NCBI GenBank assembly: GCA_029267755.1
Contig: JAJUHS010000005.1
Span: 1 to 41,943 of the forward strand
Direction: 5' to 3'
DNA: 41,943 nt
Source of the DNA: Clostridiales bacterium
Lineage (GTDB): Bacteria; Bacillota; Clostridia; Oscillospirales; Oscillospiraceae
Shown here piece by piece: positions 1-8,849 of this stretch. Under the pieces are notes generated by a model. It saw nothing but the letters and a program-made list of their open reading frames with translations. It had not been told where the DNA came from and did no database searches. Positions within the stretch are counted from its first letter, which is position 1. Each line of letters starts with the position of its first letter. Made by a program: the position numbers and the translations under genes.

Positions 1-255
1 ATTCACCTTTGTACGCTCCCTTCAAAATATAAAAGATCCAGATTAGTTTCTTTACTTTATTACAATTATAACATACATGTTCCGTTTTTGTCGATATAGT
101 CCAACCACCCCGTATTCACAGCAAAAGTTAATTTTTTGGGTATGGCGCATTGCAACAAATGAAAATGTTGGGCTGCACTTGTTGCGCATCCCAACATTTG
201 TCGTTCTATTGTTTAATATGATTTTTATGCTATACGCTCCCAAAAAGACAATGGA

Positions 256-1659
256 TTATACGGCCGACGGCATGGATTCCTTCTTTTCGCCCGTATCCTT
301 CCTGCATGCGGAGCATCCGTCGCATCCTTTTGATTCTCTCCAGAGCCGATCTGCCGTAACAGCCCACCTTTCCGCCGCGTTTTCGCATTTTGCGGAAAGC
401 TCATGCGCATCCTCCGGACAGACAAAATCCGTTGACTTTGCGCCGCTCAGGTCAACCATATTTGAGAGCCTTCCCGGATTGTCCAGCAGCGGGCAGGGAC
501 GCAGCATATTTTCATTGAAGGGCTGATTCTTATGATACTGCATGAACAGTGGGGACTGAAGCGCCTCCAGCAGTGTCATGTTATGAATATTGCAGTCGGC
601 ATAATGGATAAAGGCGCATGGCTCGATATCTCCGCCCGCGTTAATGTGCAGATATCTTCTTCCGCCTGCAATGCACCCTCCGACAAATTCACCGTCGTTC
701 CAGAAATCAAGCATAAATATGGGCTTCGTTTGACGGAAGCCGCGGACCTGCCGGTACATATACTCACGCTGCTCTGCGGAGACCATGAGTTCCGGTACCG
801 CGTCGACGCCTATTGGCATGTATGTAAAAAACCATACAAACTTGGCTCCCTTTGCTATAAGATCGTCGATATAGGCTTCGCTTCCTATGGTTTCTGTGTT
901 CTTGCTCGTATAACAGCAGGACGCGCCGAAGAGGAGTTTTTTCCGCTTCAGGATCTCCATTGCGCGGACAACCGCCTGATAGGTTCCCTTGCCGCGCCTG
1001 AAATCCGTTTCCTCCTCAAACCCCTCTACGCTTATGGCCGGGTAGAAGTTCTTTACGCGTAGCATATCGTCGGCGAATTTCTCATCAATCAGCGTGCCGT
1101 TCGTAAACGCGACGAAGCTGCAATCGCTGTGTTTTTCGCAAAGCCTGATGACGTCACCCTTACGGACAAGAGGCTCTCCGCCGGACAGAACATAAAGATA
1201 TACCCCCATGTCCTTCCCCTGCTCAATAATGCTGTCCATCGTCTCATAGCTCAGATTTAGCTTGTTGCCGTAATCCGCGGCCCAGCAGCCTGTGCATTTC
1301 AGGTTACAGGCCGATGTGGGATCAAACAGGATTGCCCAAGGCACATTGCAGTCGTATCTTTTCCTCAGCTCTTCCTCCCTGTCCCAGCCTATGAGCGAAC
1401 TGTTGAGGAAGAAATTATTGAAAACAGATTTTCTGACCCCCGCATCGAGATCTCCCCACATGCTCATGATGTATTTATACCAAACGTTTTCCTTATCCTC
1501 GATAACTTCCCGTACGGCATTGCGCTGGGAGAGAAAAACGTCGTTTGTGTCGAATTTGTCCACCCATTTCATAAGCTTTGGGATATTTTTCCCCGGATTT
1601 GAATCCAGGTAAGCATATGCCATTCTTAATCCGGCAGCACTGACTTTTTTGTTCATCAT
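256..1659 (-). CDS. Radical SAM/SPASM domain protein
   Basis: 467 aa; CxxxCxxC motif in DPTSACNLKCTGCW, LSGGEP motif, C-terminal Cys-rich SPASM-like region (GGCIAGGRRYLHINAGGDIEPCAFIHYADCNI...CPLLDNP; CDGCSAC). Confidence 0.93.
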   Translation of the reverse strand: MMNKKVSAAGLRMAYAYLDSNPGKNIPKLMKWVDKFDTNDVFLSQRNAVREVIEDKENVWYKYIMSMWGDLDAGVRKSVFNNFFLNSSLIGWDREEELRKRYDCNVPWAILFDPTSACNLKCTGCWAADYGNKLNLSYETMDSIIEQGKDMGVYLYVLSGGEPLVRKGDVIRLCEKHSDCSFVAFTNGTLIDEKFADDMLRVKNFYPAISVEGFEEETDFRRGKGTYQAVVRAMEILKRKKLLFGASCCYTSKNTETIGSEAYIDDLIAKGAKFVWFFTYMPIGVDAVPELMVSAEQREYMYRQVRGFRQTKPIFMLDFWNDGEFVGGCIAGGRRYLHINAGGDIEPCAFIHYADCNIHNMTLLEALQSPLFMQYHKNQPFNENMLRPCPLLDNPGRLSNMVDLSGAKSTDFVCPEDAHELSAKCENAAERWAVTADRLWRESKGCDGCSACRKDTGEKKESMPSAV

Positions 1660-1736
1660 ATTCCCTCCATCAGATTTTTCTCTAAGATGGAGTGTATCAT
1701 ATCGTTCCGGCTCGGTAATTAGACATTTTGTCGTTT

Positions 1737-1772
1737 CTGTAAAAAACCTTTACAGATGCGCCAAACTGTAAA
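1737..1772. promoter_or_regulatory. Candidate operator: three CTGTAAA half-sites in alternating orientation
   Basis: CTGTAAA-5-TTTACAG-10-CTGTAAA in the divergent intergenic region of the two radical SAM-related genes. Confidence 0.4.
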
Positions 1773-1834
1773 TAGAGGACAGAAGGTTATTCGTCTAAAA
1801 TTATACTATCCTTTTAAGAAAGAAGAGATTAATT

Positions 1835-2800
1835 GTGGAGCTGCAGCACAGGCTGGCCAGAAAAACGATCGATATTGCGGTAAACAAGGCCATAGAGGAC
1901 ATGAAAAGCAACTCCAAGCGCGGTATCAGAAACCTTATTGATATGGGTTTGCTCTTTTTGCACAGTGAAAATCAGAAATGGTTTCTGAATGCAGCGAAGC
2001 GAGTAATCTCAAATCCAAAAAATCCATATAACGAGTTTGCCTTAAGGCTTATACAAAACGTGGATAACAAAACGATCCGAACGGTCGGCATCAATCTGGG
2101 TTGCTCCGGGCTTACATACGGCGCCAGCAGGCTGGCAAAAAGGCAGCCTTCCACCCGGTGCCCGGTTTCTTGGTTTATGATATTTGATCTCGAAGAATAC
2201 CCGCCGGAAACGCTTCTGAAAATGGAGAGGGCGATTTATACGGCGCGCGACGCAGGAGCGTACTGTTATCTCTTCCGTCCGCGCAGTGAGGAGGACGTTA
2301 TAAACCTTTGCGCCATCGCCAACCGATTCGGCGAGTGTTTGTTCGTATTTTACCTCCCTTCATGCCTTATCACACCAAAAACCACAGCAATTGTGTCTGG
2401 CTGCCACAACATCGTCATCTGCGTTCCGTTATCAGGAGACGACCCGGACGATGAAACGGAAGCGGAGGCCTTCCGAATCCTCCGTCAAAACGGCTGCCTG
2501 TTTGGTTTCTGCGTCAGTTACGGGGAAAACAACATAAAAAAAGTAACCTCGCCTCATTTTATCGGCGCGGCCATAAAAACCGGGAGCATATTCTTTGCGT
2601 ATCTCTCCGAAAGCGGCACGACGGAAACCTGCGCGGACGACGTATACCGTTTTGCGTGCAGGATAAGAGGCGAGCACGGAGAGCCCGTCATACCTCTGGA
2701 ATGGAGGCGCGACATGCAGTATATAGGAAGCATGCTTCATCTGGGCGATTATATAACCGTCCGGGAAGCCGAGCTGAAGGCTTTGTCCGGAGCATTATAG
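1835..2800 (+). CDS. Degenerate radical SAM-like protein without the CxxxCxxC loop
   Basis: 321 aa, GTG start. Segment ETLLKMERAIYTARDAGAYCYLFRPRSEEDVINLCAIANRFGECLFVFYLPSCLI parallels ETMDSIIEQGKDMGVYLYVLSGGEPLVRKGDVIRLCEKHSDCSFVAFTNGTLI of the neighbouring enzyme. Confidence 0.75.
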   Translation: MELQHRLARKTIDIAVNKAIEDMKSNSKRGIRNLIDMGLLFLHSENQKWFLNAAKRVISNPKNPYNEFALRLIQNVDNKTIRTVGINLGCSGLTYGASRLAKRQPSTRCPVSWFMIFDLEEYPPETLLKMERAIYTARDAGAYCYLFRPRSEEDVINLCAIANRFGECLFVFYLPSCLITPKTTAIVSGCHNIVICVPLSGDDPDDETEAEAFRILRQNGCLFGFCVSYGENNIKKVTSPHFIGAAIKTGSIFFAYLSESGTTETCADDVYRFACRIRGEHGEPVIPLEWRRDMQYIGSMLHLGDYITVREAELKALSGAL

Positions 2801-3373
2801 CTCTGTTTTCTCGGCGCTTTCTTCCTTTTCCTCCAGCTCTCGTAGGATACTTCCGTCAAAGATCCCGCTGATCTGTCTTATGTACTCGGCAGGGTCTTCT
2901 TTCATGCCTCCGTTGGCCCACCGAACAATCAATGCGACAAAGGAAGTCGCTATAAATTCCGCTATAAAGCCCCATTTTTCTTCGTTGAATTCCGTACCCT
3001 GAATACTTTCAATTACTGATATTGAAATATCCCTTATGTAGTCATGAAGATATTCCTGGAAGGAGTTCTGGCCAGTCGTGTTAAGCGCATTTACATAAAA
3101 ATGCTTGTTCTTCCGCATATAGCAGCAAAGATCGATCAGGCCGTCAGACCAATGCTCAACCTTTTTATAGGAGCTCATGAATTCCGCCGTTTCCGTATAA
3201 TAGATCCAGTTCATCAGGTCGAACTTATCCTTAAAATGATAGTAAAAGGCCGGCCGCGTAAGGCCGCAGTTTTCCACTATATCGCCCACACTGATCTTGT
3301 GAAAAGGTTTTCTAGTCATCAGGTCCTTAAGGGAATTTGCCATTGCAAGCTTTGTAATATTGGCCTCCGACAT
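2795..3373 (-). CDS. TetR/AcrR family transcriptional regulator
   Basis: N-terminal HTH (HKISVGDIVENCGLTRPAFYYHFKDKFDLMNWIYY); start at MSEAN preferred because of upstream GAGGGGGG RBS (ORF extends to 3394). Confidence 0.88.
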   Translation of the reverse strand: MSEANITKLAMANSLKDLMTRKPFHKISVGDIVENCGLTRPAFYYHFKDKFDLMNWIYYTETAEFMSSYKKVEHWSDGLIDLCCYMRKNKHFYVNALNTTGQNSFQEYLHDYIRDISISVIESIQGTEFNEEKWGFIAEFIATSFVALIVRWANGGMKEDPAEYIRQISGIFDGSILRELEEKEESAEKTEL

Positions 3374-3502
3374 CTTATCCCCCCTCTGAATCATAAAATC
3401 AGCGGCGAATTTTCAGCCGAATCCTGTAAACGGGTTTGTCGATGCGCCGAACATCACATATAATAAAAGCCCGGCTATGCCGAACTTTCTTGTCGGACTC
3501 CT

Positions 3503-3533
3503 CCACAGAGAGCGGCATAGCCGCTCTCTGTGG
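3503..3533. repeat. Perfect 14-bp inverted repeat, 3-nt loop
   Basis: CCACAGAGAGCGGC-ATA-GCCGCTCTCTGTGG between the adh and tetR genes; no T-run on either side. Confidence 0.85.
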
Positions 3534-3544
3534 AACGTATGCTG

Positions 3545-4651
3545 TCAGTCAAAAAGCAGAATCGGCTTTATTGTTTTTCCCGAATGTGAATCCTCGAAGC
3601 CCTTTTGAATATCTTCAAACGGATAGAATTCAACCAGTCTGTCGATCGGGAGCTGGCCTGCCTTGAAATACTCGATCAACCTTGGAATAAAGACCTGAGG
3701 ATTTGAAGCGCCCTCTGTAAGCCCTGCAAAAGTTACGCTCGGATTCATTAGCATAGGCTCGATGGCTACGCTGATTTCCGCCGGACCCGTTACGCTGCTG
3801 ACGACTGCCGTTCCCAACCTTCTCAGGCACTGAATAGCCTGCAGCGACAGGCTTGGAACGCCGGAAACTTCAACGCTGTAGTGCGCGCCGCCGCCTGTTA
3901 TATCCTTGATCTTCGCGACGACGTCGGAAACCTCCTTGGCGTTGATTGTATCTGTCGCGCCAAACTCCTTAGCCAGCTCCAGCCTCTCGGGAACAACATC
4001 GACGGCTATTATTTTTACGCATCCGGCAATTTTTGCGGCCATTACGGCTGCCATTCCAACTCCGCCCGCGCCGAAAACGACAAGGGTGCTCGCAGGCTCG
4101 GGCCTGCAGCGATTCAAAACCGCTCCGGCGCCGGTCTGAACGCCGCATCCCAACGAGCAAAGATACTTGATTTTTTCGTCCGGGACTCCGACTATCTTGA
4201 CCGCGTTTCTTGCATCAACAATGACGTGGTCTGCAAAAGCGCCCTGTCCGAAGAAGGATCCGATATTCTTGCCGTTCTGGCTGATGCGGTATGTACCGTC
4301 CTTGTAAGCGCCGGAAAAGAAAAGCTCGTTTACACGATCACAGGCATACGGCGCACCGTTAACGCAGTAACTGCAGGTTCCGCAGGAAGGGAAGGTCAGG
4401 CCGACCCTGTCTCCGGGTTTTAGGGATTCGACGGCGGAACCCACCTCCTCTACAATTCCGACTCCTTCATGACCGAAAACCATGGGATACTTGACCCATG
4501 GAATCAGTCCCTGTATACCTGCCGCGTCCGTATGGCAAATGCCGGACGCAATAATTTTTACCAGAACCTCCGTAGCCTTGGGTTCTGTCAATTCTGCTTT
4601 TTCTATCGAAAGGCTGCCCTTTTCTTTTGTAATCGCGGCTCTTATTTCCAT
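3545..4651 (-). CDS. Zn-dependent (aryl-alcohol-type) alcohol dehydrogenase
   Basis: 368 aa MDR family: GHEGVGIVEEVG, structural Zn Cys (CGTCSYCVNGAPYAC), Rossmann GAGGVGMAA. Confidence 0.92.
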   Translation of the reverse strand: MEIRAAITKEKGSLSIEKAELTEPKATEVLVKIIASGICHTDAAGIQGLIPWVKYPMVFGHEGVGIVEEVGSAVESLKPGDRVGLTFPSCGTCSYCVNGAPYACDRVNELFFSGAYKDGTYRISQNGKNIGSFFGQGAFADHVIVDARNAVKIVGVPDEKIKYLCSLGCGVQTGAGAVLNRCRPEPASTLVVFGAGGVGMAAVMAAKIAGCVKIIAVDVVPERLELAKEFGATDTINAKEVSDVVAKIKDITGGGAHYSVEVSGVPSLSLQAIQCLRRLGTAVVSSVTGPAEISVAIEPMLMNPSVTFAGLTEGASNPQVFIPRLIEYFKAGQLPIDRLVEFYPFEDIQKGFEDSHSGKTIKPILLFD

Positions 4652-4701
4652 TACTAATCCTCCTTTTTATATACCTAATGTATTCAGACGAATAAGTCCG
4701 T

Positions 4702-5889
4702 TTAAGTCACGCTTGCTTTTTCGGGTTCCTTTTGCCGTTTCGTCTCAGCAACTCCCCAGAAGACATAGATAATTCCGATAATGGCAAAGACCATAGTTCC
4801 GAAAAGAAATACGTTTCTGGTGATATCGCTTCCGAACAGGCCCGCTCCCCACCTTGCGACGACGGGGCAGAAGTAAGACCCCAGGTTCTGACCGCAGGTT
4901 GTAACCGCAATGGCAAGCGGAATGGCAGACGGCTTCACGGACATTGCCGTCGCCGTCATAATGCAGGCCATAACGACCGATATGCAGCCTCCGTAGATGA
5001 AAGAACCCACATATGCCATGCCAACGCCCTTCGAGAAGGCAATGATCAGATAGGCGATTACACCCAGCAAACAGCCTGCTGTCAGCGTAAAATTCTTCAG
5101 AGCGCCGTTCAGCTTGCCGTAAATAAGCCCTGCCAGAAAACCGCCTATCGCAAAGAGCAAAGTCGCGTTTCCGGACTCTGCAGCGCCTCCTATTCCGTGC
5201 TCCTGCATGAAAAGAGAAATAAACTGCGCCAATATCATTCCGGCAAAAAAGAAAATAGTAAGAGTGACAGCCCAGCGGATCGAGGAACCCGTAAGCTTCA
5301 CCTTTTCACCGAAACCGTTTCCGGCGGCTTTGCGCATAGGTTTATCCATCGGAAGGCAAACAAGGACAACAATAAGCGAAAGGACAGCCAGAATGTGAAC
5401 CCAGAAAATTGCCTCCCATCTTATTTTGGCAAGGTACCCGCTCGCAAACATCATTACGGCGGCACCGATCATCTGCGCAGAGGTTTGAATACCCATGACC
5501 TTCTGACGCTCGGCTCCTTCAAAATGCATTCCGACCAGCGCGGAAGAAAGCGTCTGCGCCAACCCGACGCCGATTCCAAAAACGACGCGAAGCGCCAGTA
5601 TGGCCGTAAACGAAGTCAAAAATGCCGGAACTATGCCGCCGACAATAAAGCATAGTATGCCCACTATCACAAGAGCCTTGATTGGAATATACTCCTGCAG
5701 CTTGCCAGCGACTATCGTAACAATTATGATCGGGATAGACGGAATTGCCATGAGCTGGGCAACGTCGTAGCCTTGGGGACCGAACTTTGCGCCCAAAACA
5801 CCCATTCCTCCGGCAATGGCTATGACGCCCATCATCAGTATGGAAAAGCTGTAGATCGCTAGCTTGATCTTCCCTTTTGACCGTTCCAT
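4702..5889 (-). CDS. MFS transporter
   Basis: 395 aa, about 12 hydrophobic segments; MFS-like RVVFGIGVGLAQTLSSALVG. Confidence 0.9.
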   Translation of the reverse strand: MERSKGKIKLAIYSFSILMMGVIAIAGGMGVLGAKFGPQGYDVAQLMAIPSIPIIIVTIVAGKLQEYIPIKALVIVGILCFIVGGIVPAFLTSFTAILALRVVFGIGVGLAQTLSSALVGMHFEGAERQKVMGIQTSAQMIGAAVMMFASGYLAKIRWEAIFWVHILAVLSLIVVLVCLPMDKPMRKAAGNGFGEKVKLTGSSIRWAVTLTIFFFAGMILAQFISLFMQEHGIGGAAESGNATLLFAIGGFLAGLIYGKLNGALKNFTLTAGCLLGVIAYLIIAFSKGVGMAYVGSFIYGGCISVVMACIMTATAMSVKPSAIPLAIAVTTCGQNLGSYFCPVVARWGAGLFGSDITRNVFLFGTMVFAIIGIIYVFWGVAETKRQKEPEKASVT

Positions 5890-5901
5890 TTTAAACCCTA
5901 C

Positions 5902-5920
5902 ATAATGCGATCGGCATTAT
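5902..5920. promoter_or_regulatory. Palindrome upstream of the MFS gene, possible operator
   Basis: ATAATGC-GATCG-GCATTAT, 7-bp perfect arms. Confidence 0.35.
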
Positions 5921-5969
5921 ATTCTCCTTTCCTTAATTTTTAAGGCTCAAATAAAACTATTTGATAATG

Positions 5970-7412
5970 TTAAAACGGATACTGCTGCTTGCGGATGTCC
6001 ATCGTAAGCCAGTGCACCTCGGTAAATTCCTCCCAGGAATAGCGGCCGCCTTCGCGCCCCATACCGGATTCCTTCACGCCGCCGAACGGAGCGACCGAGT
6101 CTGCGTCTACCGTTCCGCCGTTTATATGGATCATCCCCGCTTCAATTCCGTTGGCTAAGAACATCGCCTTCTCATAATTGCTTGTAATTACACCCGAGGA
6201 TAGTCCGTATTTAGTATCGTTGGCAACCTTCAGAGCTTCCTCCGCGTCTTTTACAGGAATTATGGAGACAACCGGTCCGAAGGTCTCTTCATAGTAGATC
6301 TTCATGTCCGGAGTGATATCCTTCAGGACCGTCGGGGCATATACCCTTCCCTCGTATGTGCCGCCAGTCAAAAGCTTGGCTCCTTTTGCGACCGCATCCT
6401 TAACGTGGGCGTCAATCGACTGCACCTGCCTGTCGTGGATGACGGGTCCGATAAACGTCGCGGGATTCTTCGGATCTCCGGCCGGCAGGTGGGATACGGC
6501 CTCGGCCAGCCGCTTGGAAAATTCCTCGGCAAAAGGCTCTTCCACTATGATTCTGTCGGCGGACATGCAGATTTCTCCCTGATGCATCAGTCCGCTCATA
6601 ATCGTCGTCTTGACGGCATACTCCATGTCGGCATCGTTCAGAATGATAAGAGGATTCTTTCCTCCCAGCTCCAAATAATACTGCTTGAAGTGCTTTGCGG
6701 CCTGTTCAGCAACGTGGCGTCCCGTGGTCGTTTCTCCCGTAACCGCGATGTAGGAACAGCGCTTGTCGGCAATCAGAAGATCTCCGAGCTTGCTTCCGGG
6801 ACCCGTAATAACGTTTAACGCCCCCGCAGGGAGGCCAGCCTCCTTAAAGGCTTCGGCAACCTTCAGTGCGATATGCGGCGTATCGGACGAGGGTTTATGC
6901 ACCACTGTATTCCCCGTCGCCAGTCCGTAAGCAATTTTGTACATAGCCAGAATCATCGGGAAATTCCACGGCGATATTGTGACAATCGTTCCTCTCGGCC
7001 TTCTGACACTCATATTGAACCGGCCGGGATTCGTATGATAGGTTTCGCCCATAACCAGTTTCGCGTCTCCCGCAGCCGTATAGAGAAGATCGATGGTCGC
7101 GTCGATTTCAAACATGGCTTTTCCGAAAGAACTTCCGCTTTCTCTTTGAAGAATATCCGCAAATTCGGAACGCTTTTCTTCTATAATCCGAGCAACCTTC
7201 ATAAGAAGCTGCCCTCTGGCCGCTGGCGGCGTGCTTGCCCAGCCCGCACGGGCCTCATATGCGGCTTTCATAACAGCTTCCACATCCTCGGCTCCACCCT
7301 TCGGAACCTTTGCATACAACTCTCCGGAATACGGCTCAAAATCATCAAATACTTCTCCGGATTTGGCGTCTACCCATTCGTTATTGATGAACATCTTTAG
7401 ATTTTTCATGTT
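5970..7412 (-). CDS. Aldehyde dehydrogenase (benzaldehyde/vanillin dehydrogenase-like)
   Basis: ORF 5970..7427; start at MKNLKMFINNEW likely. ALDH motifs ISPWNFPM, YLELGGKNPLII, catalytic Cys in HQGEICMSADRIIVEEPF, ETFGPVVSIIPV. Confidence 0.92.
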   Translation of the reverse strand, partial: NMKNLKMFINNEWVDAKSGEVFDDFEPYSGELYAKVPKGGAEDVEAVMKAAYEARAGWASTPPAARGQLLMKVARIIEEKRSEFADILQRESGSSFGKAMFEIDATIDLLYTAAGDAKLVMGETYHTNPGRFNMSVRRPRGTIVTISPWNFPMILAMYKIAYGLATGNTVVHKPSSDTPHIALKVAEAFKEAGLPAGALNVITGPGSKLGDLLIADKRCSYIAVTGETTTGRHVAEQAAKHFKQYYLELGGKNPLIILNDADMEYAVKTTIMSGLMHQGEICMSADRIIVEEPFAEEFSKRLAEAVSHLPAGDPKNPATFIGPVIHDRQVQSIDAHVKDAVAKGAKLLTGGTYEGRVYAPTVLKDITPDMKIYYEETFGPVVSIIPVKDAEEALKVANDTKYGLSSGVITSNYEKAMFLANGIEAGMIHINGGTVDADSVAPFGGVKESGMGREGGRYSWEEFTEVHWLTMDIRKQQYPF

Positions 7413-7478
7413 TTTGTCCCCCTTCATTTCGATATGATTTTTTGACGACGAAATTATTAGGCTTAAATTTACCAGTTA

Positions 7479-7494
7479 ATGTAATGTATTACAT
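7479..7494. promoter_or_regulatory. Candidate TetR-type operator between promoter and aldehyde dehydrogenase start
   Basis: ATGTAAT-GT-ATTACAT, perfect 7-bp arms. Confidence 0.45.
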
Positions 7495-7590
7495 AAAAAT
7501 CATCTCCCCTACCGGATTTTCGATTATCGTCGTCAACATGTAGTTTCCAGCAAAAGTAAACATGATTTGCTAATCAATATATTTATACTC

Positions 7591-7618
7591 ATTATACAGG
7601 TTTTATTTTTTTTGTCAA
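7591..7618 (-). promoter_or_regulatory. Sigma-A type promoter of the aldehyde/alcohol dehydrogenase operon
   Basis: On minus strand TTGACA (7618-7613), 16-bp spacer, TATAAT (7596-7591). Confidence 0.7.
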
Positions 7619-7762
7619 CAAACATTACTTGTTTTTATCTATTTTATCTATATTTTGTAATATTTTTTATATCGGGACGCGGTTTTCATCAATTATTGCA
7701 GCGGCCATTACAAAAAAGCTGTGGTACGGGATAGGTTTTAATCGATCAATAAAAAATAATCA

Positions 7763-7793
7763 GCCGACAAGAGCGCAAATCACTCCTGTCGGC
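7763..7793 (-). terminator. Rho-independent terminator of btuFCD-cbiZ operon, overlapping the cbiZ stop
   Basis: Minus-strand GCCGACAGGAG...CTCTTGTCGGC followed by TGATTATTTTTTATT. Confidence 0.75.
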
Positions 7794-8847
7794 CGGGCAT
7801 ATCTTTCTGCAATATCGCCGTGATTCTCTTGATATATTCTTTTATCATCTCGTCATACGAGCAGGGCGATTCATCCGGCGCGGCGCCTGCTCCCATCATT
7901 TTAAGAAGCTCTCCAGCCGCTCGCTGCGCCTCAGAGCCTTCGAGCATTCCCCATGAAAGCTGATCCAGCAGGTGCGCGTAAAGCGAGCTTATAACTACCA
8001 TGTCCTTATCTTGCGCAATTGCCGATATCTTTTCGGCCAGTCCCTTTTCCGAAACGCCTTCCTCAAGAGCATTTTCCATTATCGAGTCCTCTGTTATCCC
8101 GAAACGTCCGAGTCTTGCGAAAACATTCTTCTGCCTTTTGGGATCGAGCCCCGTTTGCAGATACAAGGCCTCCTTGACCGCCGCCATCACAGTCCGCGCG
8201 ATAAGCTCTCCCAGCTTAAAATGCTTTCCGGCTTCGGATAGCTTCACGTCAGATCCGGGATTTGCAACGATTATCGTACCGTCGGTTCCGGAACCCGTTG
8301 CGAGCCCGCTTGAATAGCGGCTCGGTACCAGAAGCTCCTGGATTGCCGCCGTTTTTGCCTCCGTACAGGTCACTAGCGCGCGGACGAGCGCGCCCTCTGT
8401 GAGCGCGGCGTCAATAAAAAGCATAATGTTAATCGTTCCGGCGACAGGGAAAAACTTGCCGTCAGTCTCGTGCCAAAGCGCCTTGTCGCCCGCGCGTCCT
8501 GCGTTTATGTCTATTCCCGCCGTAACCGCCGCGGTAACCTTTGTATCCTGAAATTCGAGTGTTTTTACGGAAACATTTTTGGAAAAAGCTGCGGTGCTCA
8601 TTCCCGAACAAAACTCAGGCTCAAGGCCGAGCTCCCTGGATATAAGCGCTATGTGCTCCCCGTAAGTCGGCGCTTTTAAAACGCCCGACGTTTCTCCGCC
8701 ATGGTTGAATATCCATTTTAGATTGTCACGGCGCCCCCCGTTAAGCGGGGCGGTGCTCAAGACGCTTCGCGTTCCTCTAAAGCAGGCCACAATCGCACCC
8801 TCGTAATCTCTCAGCACGTCGCCGTTATCAAACCTGTAAATGACCAT
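7780..8847 (-). CDS. cbiZ: Adenosylcobinamide amidohydrolase
   Basis: CbiZ-like region STAAFSKNVSVKTLEFQDTKVTAAVTAGIDINAGRAGD...GTINIMLFIDAALTEGALVRALVTCTEAKTAAIQELLVPSRYSSGLATGSGTDGTIIV; located downstream of btuFCD. Confidence 0.9.
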   Translation of the reverse strand: MVIYRFDNGDVLRDYEGAIVACFRGTRSVLSTAPLNGGRRDNLKWIFNHGGETSGVLKAPTYGEHIALISRELGLEPEFCSGMSTAAFSKNVSVKTLEFQDTKVTAAVTAGIDINAGRAGDKALWHETDGKFFPVAGTINIMLFIDAALTEGALVRALVTCTEAKTAAIQELLVPSRYSSGLATGSGTDGTIIVANPGSDVKLSEAGKHFKLGELIARTVMAAVKEALYLQTGLDPKRQKNVFARLGRFGITEDSIMENALEEGVSEKGLAEKISAIAQDKDMVVISSLYAHLLDQLSWGMLEGSEAQRAAGELLKMMGAGAAPDESPCSYDEMIKEYIKRITAILQKDMPGRQE

Positions 8848-8849
8848 CT

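Noticed and set aside
163-199. 10-bp inverted repeat AAATGTTGGG...CCCAACATTT
   Set aside because: Could be a weak terminator for the radical SAM gene, but it has a 17-nt loop and no clear T-run; not called as a feature.
77-526. 149-aa plus-strand ORF at window start
   Set aside because: Largely antisense to the radical SAM gene, no RBS or family match.
4732-5655. 307-aa plus-strand ORF
   Set aside because: Antisense to the MFS gene; highly charged low-complexity translation.
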